Assembly (NCBI RefSeq): GCF_019457885.1
Contig: NZ_JAHZST010000005.1
Span: 299,553-363,552, forward strand
From: Shewanella nanhaiensis
Lineage (GTDB): Bacteria > Pseudomonadota > Gammaproteobacteria > Enterobacterales > Shewanellaceae
Direction of reading: 5' to 3'
DNA length: 64,000 nt
In this document: positions 26,493-35,533 of the stretch, piece by piece
How positions within the stretch are numbered: position 1 is the stretch's first letter
Layout of the letters: each line of letters starts with the position of its first letter
Notes under the pieces: generated by a model
Database searches by the model: none
What the model saw: only the letters and a program-made list of their open reading frames with translations
Told to the model about the DNA's origin: nothing
Program-made: the position numbers and the translations under genes

Positions 26493-27188
26493 TTAATTGA
26501 CTTGAGGCTCCCATCGATATCCCATGCCATAAACCGTATCTATGCAATCAAATTCAGCATCTTGGGCGATGAATTTCTTTCTTATTCTTTTTACATGGGA
26601 GGTGATGGTGCTGTCGTCGACAAATATCTTAGCCTCCTGCATCAAGTCTTGGCGGTTTTTAACATGTCCTGGTCGCTTCGCCAGTGAATGCACCATCCAA
26701 AATTCAGTGACGGTGAGCTCTATCGGCGCTTGATTCCAAAAAACTTGCATGCGATTAGCGTCAATGGTTAACGCGCCTCTTTCGAGCAGGTTCTCGACTT
26801 CGAGTGATTTTCCCTGCAGTTCAGCGCGCCTGAACAGTGCGGCTAATCGGGCGATTAAGTGAGGAAAACTCACATCTTTACTCAGGTAGTCATCGGCCCC
26901 TAAACGCAGGCCACAGACGGTATCAAAGTCGCTGTCTCTGGCGGTTAAAAAGATAATGGGTAGGTTGCTAGACATAGCTCTAAGGGACTGGCAAAGCGTA
27001 AAGCCGCCATCAATCTCATCCTCTAAGCCGATATCGATAATGGCCAAGTCGGGTAAACGGGTGGCAAATGCTTGCATGGCACTGGGACGATTTGCGTATG
27101 CCTGAACGCTATAGCCTTGCTGCTGTAGTACCTCTTTATAATTTTCCCGTATGGCTGCTTCATCTTCCACAATGGCGATACGTTTCAT
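26493..27188 (-). CDS. pdsR: Dedicated sortase system response regulator (OmpR/PhoB type)
   Basis: A 231-residue response regulator. The receiver domain has the acidic pocket VEDE, the phosphorylated aspartate D52 in IIDIG, a TAR segment and the conserved lysine in YLSKDVS. The C-terminal winged-helix DNA-binding domain ends with DCIDTVYGMGYRW. The ATG at 27188 is preferred over the in-frame TTG three bases earlier. It lies 69 bases upstream of the kinase gene in the same operon and is divergent from the OmpA-like/target/sortase genes, which are its most probable regulon (inference). Confidence 0.88.
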   Translation of the reverse strand: MKRIAIVEDEAAIRENYKEVLQQQGYSVQAYANRPSAMQAFATRLPDLAIIDIGLEDEIDGGFTLCQSLRAMSSNLPIIFLTARDSDFDTVCGLRLGADDYLSKDVSFPHLIARLAALFRRAELQGKSLEVENLLERGALTIDANRMQVFWNQAPIELTVTEFWMVHSLAKRPGHVKNRQDLMQEAKIFVDDSTITSHVKRIRKKFIAQDAEFDCIDTVYGMGYRWEPQVN

Positions 27189-27489
27189 CAATCTCTACCT
27201 TCTACTGTTGTCTATGTTGATCAGGCGTGAACAGTTATGAATGAACACTGAGCCTATTGCACTTTAATCTGCGTCTAAAAGACCTTTGTCAGTGACTATA
27301 CAGGAAATTTTTACGGATTAAAGATGCTGATAACGATTGCCATTTTGTTGCCACAATTGATACCTGTAATGTCATTTTTCCTCCCTGTATCGGCCATTTA
27401 TCTCCTGTTTAATTGACCTATCGAAACAGATGTTGAGCGGTGATAGTTCACTCGTTCAATCTTTAATCTCCCATGATAGGAATAGAAAA
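27189..27489. promoter_or_regulatory. Divergent regulatory region of the sortase locus
   Basis: About 300 bases separate the response-regulator gene from the OmpA-like gene and must hold both promoters. The motif CCTGTA occurs twice on the plus strand, at 27363 and 27384 (21 bases apart, two helical turns), and once inverted at 27299-27304. This spacing suits an OmpR-type regulator, but binding is inferred, not shown. Confidence 0.4.
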
Positions 27490-28227
27490 ATGAATAAGAA
27501 GATAATTGCCCTTTTAGTGATGAGCAGCCTAACTCTCTCAAATGCGACATATGCACAGGAGCAGCTTGATGAGAGAGAGCATAACGAGGAGTTAGTGGGA
27601 TTGACTTCAGGCATAGTGCTTGGCGCGGTTGTTGGCGGACCTGTAGGCGCCATTATTGGTGCATTTACTGGAGCATTATTGGGTAAGTCGGTTGGGGATG
27701 ATTCTGAGATTGACGCCCAGCATGCCAAAATTGCCGAGAAACAATCACAAATTGCCGCGTTGAGTAGCGATAAACAATCTTTGCTTGTTATTGCGGGTCA
27801 ATATGACGAAGCCCAGCAGCAGTTAGCAGAGTTAAAGTTGGCTCAAGACCAGAAGTTAACTGAGCTTGCCATGGGGCTCAATATCCAGTTTAAAACGGGA
27901 TCCTCTGAACTTGCACCTCACATTAAGCGTCAACTCGATGATCTGGCCTATGCTGTCTCTATCTCACCAGAGCTGAGATTAGACATGACAGGCTACGCGG
28001 ACAGAAGAGGTGACTCAACCTATAACCAAGCGTTATCAGAGCAGCGGGTAGCGGAAGTCAAATCCTACCTTGTCTCCCAAGGCGTCGATGAGAGCCGTTT
28101 ATCCTATAAGGCATTCGGGGCCAGCGCGCCCTTGACTGAAGATCAGAGTTTCGAAAATGACTTTTTTGACCGAAGGGTGAATATAAAGCTCATCTCAAAT
28201 GGATCTGCACTCGCTGCAAACCAATAA
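27490..28227 (+). CDS. pdsO: Sortase-system OmpA-like peptidoglycan-associated protein PdsO
   Basis: A 245-residue exported protein started at the ATG at 27490; the signal peptide runs to about ATYAQ (residue 18). After a short charged segment comes a glycine-zipper hydrophobic region (GIVLGAVVGGPVGAIIGAF) able to enter membrane, then a helical segment, then an OmpA-like peptidoglycan-binding domain (FKTGSSELAPH, TGYADRRGD, NQALSEQRVAEVKSYL). This matches the OmpA-family protein that accompanies Gram-negative dedicated sortases. It probably links the sortase or target to peptidoglycan. The open frame upstream to 27430 lacks a signal-like start and is left out. Confidence 0.85.
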   Translation: MNKKIIALLVMSSLTLSNATYAQEQLDEREHNEELVGLTSGIVLGAVVGGPVGAIIGAFTGALLGKSVGDDSEIDAQHAKIAEKQSQIAALSSDKQSLLVIAGQYDEAQQQLAELKLAQDQKLTELAMGLNIQFKTGSSELAPHIKRQLDDLAYAVSISPELRLDMTGYADRRGDSTYNQALSEQRVAEVKSYLVSQGVDESRLSYKAFGASAPLTEDQSFENDFFDRRVNIKLISNGSALAANQ

Positions 28228-28255
28228 TCAGCTCAGATAATAAAGGATTATTGTG

Positions 28256-30475
28256 ATGAAAATGGATAATAGCGGGTTCTTGGCATTAAGTTTGGCGCCT
28301 TATTTACTCACCATGCTTGCCCCCTTTAGGGGGGCGGCAGTCATTAGAATACTCACTATTGGAGTGTTATCTTGCTTGAGTCTGTTCAGTTATGCTCAGC
28401 AGAGGTCGGAGGGTGGCCAAGCAAGCTTGATCTATCACTCCGGCGATGGTGAAGAGCATGTGAGCTTACCACTAACGACACAAGTTGAAATGAAGGTGTC
28501 GGGCTGGACAAATCGGGTCAATGTTAGGCAGGTATTTCGTAATGACACTCAACACTGGCTAAATGGCCGTTATCAATTCCCACTGCCTGATGAAGCTGCG
28601 GTGGATCATATGCGCTTAGAAGTTGGCAGTAAGATCATAGAGGGGCAGATTAAGGAAAAGATCAAAGCAAAAAAACAGTTTGAAATGGCGAAAAAAGCAG
28701 GTAAACGTGCCAGCTTAGTCTCTCAATCTACTCCTAATATCTTCACCACCTCAGTAGCCAACTTAGGACCTGGTGAGGCTTTGGTGGTGGAGATCAGTTA
28801 CCAAGAGTTGGTGTCCTATCAAAAAGGGGAGTTTAGCCTTAGGTTTCCTATGGTGGTGAATCCGCGATACCTCTCACCAGTCTCAATGCAGGATAAAAAG
28901 AGTGGCAGTGTTAGCTTCTCAAACACCTTAGATGCGATTGAAAACTACGCAGCCCATAGCGATAGCATTGGAATAGATTCTGCTGCCAAAGTGAGCATTG
29001 AGGTTGAGCTAGATGCTGGAGTGGGATTAAGTTTGATATCGAGTCCCTATCATAAGGTAAGTCGCACTCAGCTAAGTGATTCTCGCTATCGAGTGTCACT
29101 TACCGGCGTAAAGGCTGATCGAGATTTTGTATTGAACTGGCGACCAGAGATTGAAACTAAACCTACAGCAGCTGTTTTCTCTCAGCAGGGTAAAACACAC
29201 TCGTTATCTTCTAAGATACAGGTCGCTCCTACTGATGCTAAAGCGAGTTTAAAAGCTAGCAGGACGAAAGCTGTGGAGGATGATTACGCCTTGCTGATGC
29301 TGTTGCCACCTTTAGCGCAGAAGCTAGATGTATCTATTTCAAGAGAGCTTATCTTAGTGATAGACACCTCTGGCTCTATGTCAGGAGCGTCGATTGCGCA
29401 AGCAAAACGTGCCCTTAATTATGCCCTTGCTGGGTTAAAAGCCAAGGATACTTTTAATGTGATTGAGTTTAACTCGAACGTTGGCGCGCTATCGCCTTAT
29501 TCTCTGCCTGCTACAGCGAAAAATATAGGCTTGGCTAATCAGTATGTGCGCTCACTTAAGGCTAATGGCGGTACTGAGATGCGATTGGCACTCAATGCTG
29601 CGTTAGACAAAGATACTGAGGCTGAAGAGCTTGGCAGTGAAAGGCTACGTCAGGTGCTATTTATGACTGATGGCTCCGTTGGAGATGAGCAAGTCCTGTT
29701 CCAGCTTATTAAGCAGAAGATAGGTGAAAGCCGATTGTTCACCTTAGGCATAGGCTCAGCGCCAAATTCACACTTTATGCGCAGAGCGGCAGAGTTTGGG
29801 CGAGGCACGTTCACTTACATAGGTAAGCTGGATGAGGTGCAGAGTAAAATTGAATCACTGCTTTATCAGATAGAGCGCCCCCAGTTGACCGATATTAAAC
29901 TGAGGTATGCCGATAATAGAGTTCCTGATTATTGGCCTGCCGTGATCCCAGATCTCTATGCTGAAGAGCCTTTGTTGGTCGCAATAAAGATGAACTCGAC
30001 GCAGCATGTATCATCTCCGACTGAACTTATCGTATCTGGCACCATAGGGGGACAGTACTGGCAGGAAAGTGTGTCACTGAAGGAGAGAAAGCCAGAGTTA
30101 GGCTTAGATCTTATCTGGGCAAGGAAGCAGATCGCAGCTCTTGATTTGAGTAAGAACGGGGTGAATGAGCAGAGAGTGAAACAGCAGATCACCGCGTTGG
30201 CTCTGGATTATCACTTGGTCAGTGCTCATACAAGTTTAGTGGCCGTTGAGATGACTCCAGCTAGAGCTAGTGGCATCAAGAGCAAGAGTGTTGAGCTGTT
30301 ATCTGCTATCCCATATGGTTGGGTGCCGCCAGCAACGCTACCTCAAACAGGAACTGCGAGTCGACTGTTTATCTTAATTGGTGGTCTATTATTGAGTTTG
30401 TTGGGGATCTATCTTCTGAGTTACTACCGTGCATTTGGCTTAGTGTTGAGCTCTCAGGAGAGGAGAGATGCCTAA
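28256..30475 (+). CDS. VIT and VWA domain protein, LPQTG-tailed sortase target
   Basis: A 739-residue surface or periplasmic protein. The N-terminus is unusually long before the hydrophobic signal core (cleavage expected after LFSYA near residue 46). A VIT (vault protein inter-alpha-trypsin) domain follows, then a von Willebrand A domain whose metal site starts at D370 in VIDTSGSMSG. The C-terminal sorting signal is LPQTG at 30338-30352, then a hydrophobic helix and a short charged tail, as in cell-wall sorting signals. The family is the dedicated substrate of the adjacent sortase. VWA proteins of this kind mediate adhesion or protein binding; the ligand here is unknown. The ATG at 28256 is favoured over the adjacent GTG at 28253. 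Confidence 0.88.
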   Translation: MKMDNSGFLALSLAPYLLTMLAPFRGAAVIRILTIGVLSCLSLFSYAQQRSEGGQASLIYHSGDGEEHVSLPLTTQVEMKVSGWTNRVNVRQVFRNDTQHWLNGRYQFPLPDEAAVDHMRLEVGSKIIEGQIKEKIKAKKQFEMAKKAGKRASLVSQSTPNIFTTSVANLGPGEALVVEISYQELVSYQKGEFSLRFPMVVNPRYLSPVSMQDKKSGSVSFSNTLDAIENYAAHSDSIGIDSAAKVSIEVELDAGVGLSLISSPYHKVSRTQLSDSRYRVSLTGVKADRDFVLNWRPEIETKPTAAVFSQQGKTHSLSSKIQVAPTDAKASLKASRTKAVEDDYALLMLLPPLAQKLDVSISRELILVIDTSGSMSGASIAQAKRALNYALAGLKAKDTFNVIEFNSNVGALSPYSLPATAKNIGLANQYVRSLKANGGTEMRLALNAALDKDTEAEELGSERLRQVLFMTDGSVGDEQVLFQLIKQKIGESRLFTLGIGSAPNSHFMRRAAEFGRGTFTYIGKLDEVQSKIESLLYQIERPQLTDIKLRYADNRVPDYWPAVIPDLYAEEPLLVAIKMNSTQHVSSPTELIVSGTIGGQYWQESVSLKERKPELGLDLIWARKQIAALDLSKNGVNEQRVKQQITALALDYHLVSAHTSLVAVEMTPARASGIKSKSVELLSAIPYGWVPPATLPQTGTASRLFILIGGLLLSLLGIYLLSYYRAFGLVLSSQERRDA

Positions 30476-31073
30476 GTCAGTGTTTTTTCACCGAGCAATC
30501 ATATTCATATTACTTGTTTTTGTGGGAATATTTCTTGGTCAGGGAGTCTATATGCAAGCTAAAGCACATTTTGCCCAATACCTTATTGAACAGGCATGGA
30601 AGCGAACACTGGTGGATCAACAACCACATAAACCGTGGAGCTGGGCTGATACTTACCCGGTTGCCCAGATGACATTTATCGATGAGCAAGGCAGTAAATC
30701 GGGGCTGTTTACTGGACATTCCATGTATGTACTTGAAGGGGCATCGGGTAGAAATTTGGCTTTCGGTCCAGCTCAGCTTCAAGATGGTAGAGAGAGCTGG
30801 CGCGGCGAGAGTCGAATTATTGCTGGTCACAATGATACCCATTTCTCCATTTTGGAGGGGGTGAAACAGGGCAAACGGATTAAGCTGCAGGAGAGCGACG
30901 GAACAGAAGTGCTCTACCAAGTGGTGGGAACCCAAGTTGTGCATGAGTCTGATACCCAAGTACTTAATTCTGACTCAGATAAACGACTCACTTTAATCAC
31001 TTGTTATCCGTTCCACTCCCTAACAACTGGCGGCCCGCTCCGCTTTATTGTCTATGCTGAAGTTATCGGTTAG
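30468..31073 (+). CDS. Class GN (Gram-negative) sortase
   Basis: A 201-residue transpeptidase with one N-terminal transmembrane anchor (residues about 8-28). The sortase catalytic residues are visible: H121 in AGHNDTH, C179 in LITCYPF and R192 in GPLRFIV. It should cut the LPQTG motif of the neighbouring target between Thr and Gly and join it to an amine acceptor, which is not known in Gram-negative cells. The start codon overlaps the target's stop by 8 bases behind a strong GGAGAGGAG site, so one sortase and one target are made together. The gene ends 4 bases inside the convergent GGDEF gene. Confidence 0.9.
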   Translation: MPKSVFFHRAIIFILLVFVGIFLGQGVYMQAKAHFAQYLIEQAWKRTLVDQQPHKPWSWADTYPVAQMTFIDEQGSKSGLFTGHSMYVLEGASGRNLAFGPAQLQDGRESWRGESRIIAGHNDTHFSILEGVKQGKRIKLQESDGTEVLYQVVGTQVVHESDTQVLNSDSDKRLTLITCYPFHSLTTGGPLRFIVYAEVIG

Positions 31074-32095
31074 CTGGCAATTGGCATTACTCGGTTTCTG
31101 CCCAATCGCTTGGCTTCGTAGAGCAGTTTATCCGATTGCTCTATTAACTGGGTGGCAGATAGTGAAGGATCCCATTGTGCGACACCGAAAGAGGCGGTGA
31201 TATTGTTGATCATGGCATCTTTTCGTCTGTCTTTTAGTGAGACCTTTTCAAGGGCTCTGCGCATCGCTTCTGCCAAGTGTCTGGCTTTTCTTAGCTGGCT
31301 ATTGGCTGTGATAACGGCAAACTCTTCTCCTCCGTAACGGTACAACTTGGTTCCCTCTCTGCATGACTCCCCCAGACGTTTAGCGACCGCTTTTAATACT
31401 TGATCCCCTAATTGGTGGCCATAGTTGTCGTTAAAGGCTTTGAAATGATCGATATCGATAAGAATCAAACAGAGCCCATCTGGGGATTGGCTTAGGGAGC
31501 CTTTTAGATCTGAGTCGAAAGCTCTTCGATTTAACACGCCAGTTAAAGCATCGAATAGGACATCTTTTTCTGATTTTTTCAGTTGCGCCTTTAATGCCTC
31601 AATCTCTTGTTGGGCTCGTTTAAGGTGACCTGTAAAATACTCGGTGCTCGAACGTATCTCATCGGACTCCTTTACTAGATTCCGTACCACACCCAATACT
31701 TTCTCGAGACTGACTCCCTCCTCCTCAATGCGGTTGAGTTTGTCAAAGTTACTGTCAATCCGTTTTTGAAAGTGAGTGGCGTCTGTGTTGGTATCCTTAA
31801 GAGACTGAGAGAGCTCGGTGGCCATCGCTTCAAGGTTTTGCCTCATATCAATGACATCGAGTTCAACTGGATCGGCAACAAATTCACGGTAAAGCAGTGT
31901 TGAATTTGAGGGAGGGCAGGTGTTGTGCTCATTGATAATCGTGTCGAGCTGTTCATTAAGCTCAGGTTGCTGTTCACCTACATAGGCGTACCAGAGTGCG
32001 TAGTTAGTCGGTGTTGTGGGAATTTGATGTTTGAGCATCAAGGGGACCGCTTTTTTTAAATTGAGTGCAGCGACTTGCATAAGTTCTTTGGACAT
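31070..32095 (-). CDS. GGDEF-domain diguanylate cyclase
   Basis: A 341-residue cytoplasmic protein with no transmembrane segment. The N-terminal 160 residues are helical, including a probable coiled coil before the catalytic domain. The active-site motif is GGEEF in YRYGGEEFAV, competent for making cyclic di-GMP from two GTP. The inhibitory-site RxxD that normally precedes it reads REGT, so product feedback at this site is probably lost. The gene is convergent with the sortase gene and overlaps it by 4 bases. A role in surface attachment together with the sortase system is tempting but unproven. Confidence 0.88.
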   Translation of the reverse strand: MSKELMQVAALNLKKAVPLMLKHQIPTTPTNYALWYAYVGEQQPELNEQLDTIINEHNTCPPSNSTLLYREFVADPVELDVIDMRQNLEAMATELSQSLKDTNTDATHFQKRIDSNFDKLNRIEEEGVSLEKVLGVVRNLVKESDEIRSSTEYFTGHLKRAQQEIEALKAQLKKSEKDVLFDALTGVLNRRAFDSDLKGSLSQSPDGLCLILIDIDHFKAFNDNYGHQLGDQVLKAVAKRLGESCREGTKLYRYGGEEFAVITANSQLRKARHLAEAMRRALEKVSLKDRRKDAMINNITASFGVAQWDPSLSATQLIEQSDKLLYEAKRLGRNRVMPIAS

Positions 32096-32236
32096 TGATA
32101 AGGCACCTAAATATGAGGGAACTCCCTAAGGCACTTCACATGAATTAATTTTTGTGTTTGAAGTGAATTGGGTAAAAAGCTTGCTGTATATGAAATAATA
32201 GTTAAACAGCATTGATGAAGCTAGCAGGTATAAAGA

Positions 32237-32266
32237 ATAAAACCAGAACTTTTGTTCTGGTTTTAT
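32237..32266 (-). terminator. Terminator after letB
   Basis: Perfect 13-bp arms (32237-32249 and 32254-32266) with a TTTT loop. Read on the minus strand, the stem ends in an A/T-rich run. Confidence 0.75.
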
Positions 32267-32289
32267 TAAATTATTTGTTTTCATTAAGC

Positions 32290-34914
32290 TTATGGGGCTT
32301 TTTGTTCCGGGGCCCAATTTAACCATTCAGGATCAAGCTGCTTTTGCAGTGTAAACTGACTATCAGCCGCTAACTGGTTTGAATTTGAGGTCTTAGATTG
32401 TGTGACAACGCCAATGCCACCCGCCAGAATGGTCTCTAATGTACCGGTTTCTATTTTTGCGCCTGAAAACAGACCAATGTCGACTTTGACGCCGGATAGG
32501 TCCCAAAATTGACTGCTTTGATTGACCAAGTGGCTAAACTGGCTGTCTATATGAGCATGCATCAGCACTGAGTTGCCTGTTGCAGATAAATTATAATTGT
32601 CTACTTGGCCTATTTTCATGCCTCGGAAGAAGATAGGGGTGCCAGACTTGATAGAGCCAAGGTTGTTGTCCTCGAGTGTGAAATAGAGCTCTCCAGCTTT
32701 ACGTTGTTTAGCTGGCGTGTCTTTAGCAACGAAGTTTACACTCGTGATCTCACTCTTTCCCGGAATGACACCGATATAGGGCCCCGTTACCAAGGTTTCT
32801 GGAGCAGTGATGCCTGATAGTGAGATCTGCGCATCAACAATAAAGTAGCTGGCGTCTGTTTGTGTAAAGTGTTTAGCGTAGTTGCCATATAAGTAGGCTT
32901 TAGCGGTAACGTTTTCAAGAGTTTTGTCCAGTTTCACAGACTCAACTTCTCCGACTTGATGGCCATGATAACGAATAGGCGCTTTTGCACTCAGTTTAAC
33001 ATCTGCAGGAAAGCTTAGGCTGATTGGCTTAGCTTGAGCTAAGGCTAAAGATTTAGAGGCGTAGAGATGCTCTTGATCTCCATGTTCAGCTTCATCGAGT
33101 AAGCCCAAAGTGATACTGCCTTTTAATGCGCCTTGAAGAGGGGCTACATCTATCTCAATACCTGTGAGTGCGGCGTTAACTGACAGGGCACCATTTCGCC
33201 AAAATACCGTATTTGACTTAAGTAACCCTGAGAACTGCTCTTGAATACTCAAGTTAACAGTGAAGCTCTGCTCGCCAGTTTGCCAGTTAACATTTTCGAC
33301 CTCACCTATCTGCATCTTTTGATAATAGACAGGTGCGCCAGAGGAGAGGTCTGCACCATCTGGGCTGCTTAATGTGAGCTTGATTAGGTTCTGGTTTTTA
33401 AAATGCTCTTCGGCTGTTTGGCGTGAGGCAAACAGGGATAAGGTAGCCCCTTTTTCCACCTGTGACTTGCTGCTACTTTGAATTAGGCTGATAGCTCCTT
33501 GGGTGAGTGTGGCAAAATCACGAGTTTTAACCGAAACTCCCTCAAGGGATGCGTCAATAGAGAGGGCGCTTTCAGGTACAAAGTAACTGTCTTGGGTTAC
33601 AAGTTGAGTAAATTCAGGCCAGATCTCAATCTGGTACTCTATGCCTGACAAACTGCTGTTTAGTTTTACAGAGTTAACTTTGCCGATTGCGATCTGTTTA
33701 TATCTGACCTCTGCACCTTCTGCGATACCTTGGTTACTCTCTGAAGTTAAGGTAAGTGTGAGTTTTGATGTCGCCAGCTTATCAGGTTGTTCTGTTAGAA
33801 GAGGGTATTGTGATGCTGGTTCACCAGAACCTAGCGAAAAGTTAATCACGCTACCTGTGAGTAATCGCTCTGCATGTTTAACGCCAGAAAGTGATAGGTC
33901 TGCCCCCTCTAACCAAAATTGGGAACTCGCTGAAAGCAGCTCTGCATGCTCAGTATTGAGCTTAGCGGTAAACTCAACCCCAGAGTCAGTGAGATTAGAG
34001 TCGGTAATGCGGCCAATTTTGATGCCTCTAAATACAATTGCAGTGCCTATGGAGGCTGACTCAGCCTTATCGGCGGTTAAGGTAAACTCTATCCCGCCTA
34101 GGGCTAGCTCTTCATTGTCATAAATCTTATATTGTTGGCCTTTCTCTGCTATTTCTGAGTTTTCAGAGGAGCTGAAACTTAATCCGCCAGCCAAAATGGT
34201 CGATAAGCTTTCGGTTTTTATCTTTATACCGGAGAGTGAGGCATCTATCTTAAGGCCCGATACATTCCAAAATTGTGAGTCTTTTTTAACCAGATGAGCA
34301 TATTGCTTCTTAATAAAGGCGGTGAGTGAGATCTCACTTGCTCCTTTGAGTTTATAACTTATCACCTGTCCAACGGGGATCTGGCGATAAAAGAGCTGAG
34401 AACCAACATCTAAAGAGCCCAAGGTTTCACTCGTCAGCTCTATCACTAATCCATCTTCATTAGGCAAAATAGCAGGTGCATTTTCTTCTGCTTCAAAGAA
34501 AGACTGGGACTCTCCATTTCCGGGTTGAATCGCAATATAGTTGCCAGAGAATAGGGTATCTAACCCCTCAACACCTGTAATTGAAGCTTTTGGAGCTACC
34601 AGCCAGAATTTAGTGCCTTTATTAAGAAAAGGATCGGCTCGGTAATCCATTTTCAGATCGACATTAACGCCTTTTAGCTCGTCATCAATACTGATATCGA
34701 CCACTTTACCGACCGTTAAACCTTGGTAGCGGACTAATGTTTTCCCTACATCAATACCGGTAGCACTGGGGAAATGGATCCGCACTTCGATACCTGCTTC
34801 TTTAATACTCTTTACGCCTAACCAAGCGCCTAATGCTAGCGCTACCAGCGGCAGAAGCCAGATTGGAGAGAAGAGTTTCTTTTTAACGACTTTTGGTGCT
34901 TCTATTTTTGTCAT
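32290..34914 (-). CDS. letB: LetB-type (YebT) multi-MCE lipid transport tunnel protein
   Basis: An 874-residue inner-membrane-anchored periplasmic protein, nearly the length of E. coli LetB (about 877). One transmembrane helix near residues 15-32 is followed by seven MCE (MlaD-like) repeats, each recognisable by a pattern like RYQGLTVGKV, FYRQIPVGQV, FRGIKIGRI, RYKQIAIGKV, YYQKMQIGEV, RYHGHQVGEV and FFRGMKIGQV. In E. coli the seven rings stack into a tunnel that carries lipids between the two membranes. PqiB has only three MCE domains, so letB is the better name. Its start overlaps the upstream PqiA-like gene by 32 bases. Confidence 0.92.
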   Translation of the reverse strand: MTKIEAPKVVKKKLFSPIWLLPLVALALGAWLGVKSIKEAGIEVRIHFPSATGIDVGKTLVRYQGLTVGKVVDISIDDELKGVNVDLKMDYRADPFLNKGTKFWLVAPKASITGVEGLDTLFSGNYIAIQPGNGESQSFFEAEENAPAILPNEDGLVIELTSETLGSLDVGSQLFYRQIPVGQVISYKLKGASEISLTAFIKKQYAHLVKKDSQFWNVSGLKIDASLSGIKIKTESLSTILAGGLSFSSSENSEIAEKGQQYKIYDNEELALGGIEFTLTADKAESASIGTAIVFRGIKIGRITDSNLTDSGVEFTAKLNTEHAELLSASSQFWLEGADLSLSGVKHAERLLTGSVINFSLGSGEPASQYPLLTEQPDKLATSKLTLTLTSESNQGIAEGAEVRYKQIAIGKVNSVKLNSSLSGIEYQIEIWPEFTQLVTQDSYFVPESALSIDASLEGVSVKTRDFATLTQGAISLIQSSSKSQVEKGATLSLFASRQTAEEHFKNQNLIKLTLSSPDGADLSSGAPVYYQKMQIGEVENVNWQTGEQSFTVNLSIQEQFSGLLKSNTVFWRNGALSVNAALTGIEIDVAPLQGALKGSITLGLLDEAEHGDQEHLYASKSLALAQAKPISLSFPADVKLSAKAPIRYHGHQVGEVESVKLDKTLENVTAKAYLYGNYAKHFTQTDASYFIVDAQISLSGITAPETLVTGPYIGVIPGKSEITSVNFVAKDTPAKQRKAGELYFTLEDNNLGSIKSGTPIFFRGMKIGQVDNYNLSATGNSVLMHAHIDSQFSHLVNQSSQFWDLSGVKVDIGLFSGAKIETGTLETILAGGIGVVTQSKTSNSNQLAADSQFTLQKQLDPEWLNWAPEQKAP

Positions 34915-35533
34915 CTTTCGATTCCAGTCGATCCCAGAGTAAACGAGTGTCCAGTACTTTCGCTGCCATCTGTGTCAGCAAAATCACTAATGCAAATGCA
35001 GTGGCGGCTGGGGCAGGCTTGGCATCCAAGAGTTGCCCCATATTAACCAGTGCGACGGTGATGGAAATGACAAATAGGTCCAACATGGACCAGCGTCCTA
35101 TCCATTCAATGATATGGAAACCTACCATTAGCATCTTCTTGGAGATGGGCAAACGAAAACTGATGGCGGTTAGGTAGATCGTTAAGCCGACTATTTTAAG
35201 TAGAGGAACTAATATACTGGCGGTAAAGAGTATAATAGCGATGGGAAACATGTCGGATTGTACTAGATGTGTGATCCCGGTAAAGATGGTGTCATGGCGT
35301 ATACGGCCACGATCGGTCAACATGGTGATTGGGTAGATATTTGCCGGAATTAACAAGATGGCTGCGGTGATAAGTAACGCCCAGCTTTTTTGTAAGCTAG
35401 TGGTATCTCTCACCATTAATGGACTATCGCAGCGGGTACAGTGGGTCTGTTTCTGCTCATTTAGTTTATTACAGGAGGGACAAGTGGTTAACCCCATCTC
35501 CTTGCCTTGAGCATTTTCATCGATGTTACTCAT
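34883..35533 (-). CDS. PqiA/LetA-family membrane protein, C-terminal half equivalent
   Basis: A 216-residue inner-membrane protein with four hydrophobic segments and an N-terminal zinc-ribbon-like motif (CPSCNKLNEQ followed by CTRC). It corresponds to the second half of a LetA/PqiA protein, which in E. coli is a single chain of about 427 residues with two such modules. LetA works with LetB in intermembrane lipid transport. The ATG at 35533 is chosen over the adjacent TTG. The start overlaps the stop of the preceding PqiA-like gene by 8 bases, and the gene overlaps letB by 32 bases. Confidence 0.87.
   Translation of the reverse strand: MSNIDENAQGKEMGLTTCPSCNKLNEQKQTHCTRCDSPLMVRDTTSLQKSWALLITAAILLIPANIYPITMLTDRGRIRHDTIFTGITHLVQSDMFPIAIILFTASILVPLLKIVGLTIYLTAISFRLPISKKMLMVGFHIIEWIGRWSMLDLFVISITVALVNMGQLLDAKPAPAATAFALVILLTQMAAKVLDTRLLWDRLESKDDKNRSTKSR

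Noticed and set aside
30510..30959. 149-residue open frame on the minus strand inside the sortase gene
   Set aside because: It is antisense to a sortase with all catalytic residues, has no recognisable features and no ribosome site, and looks like a frame shadow.
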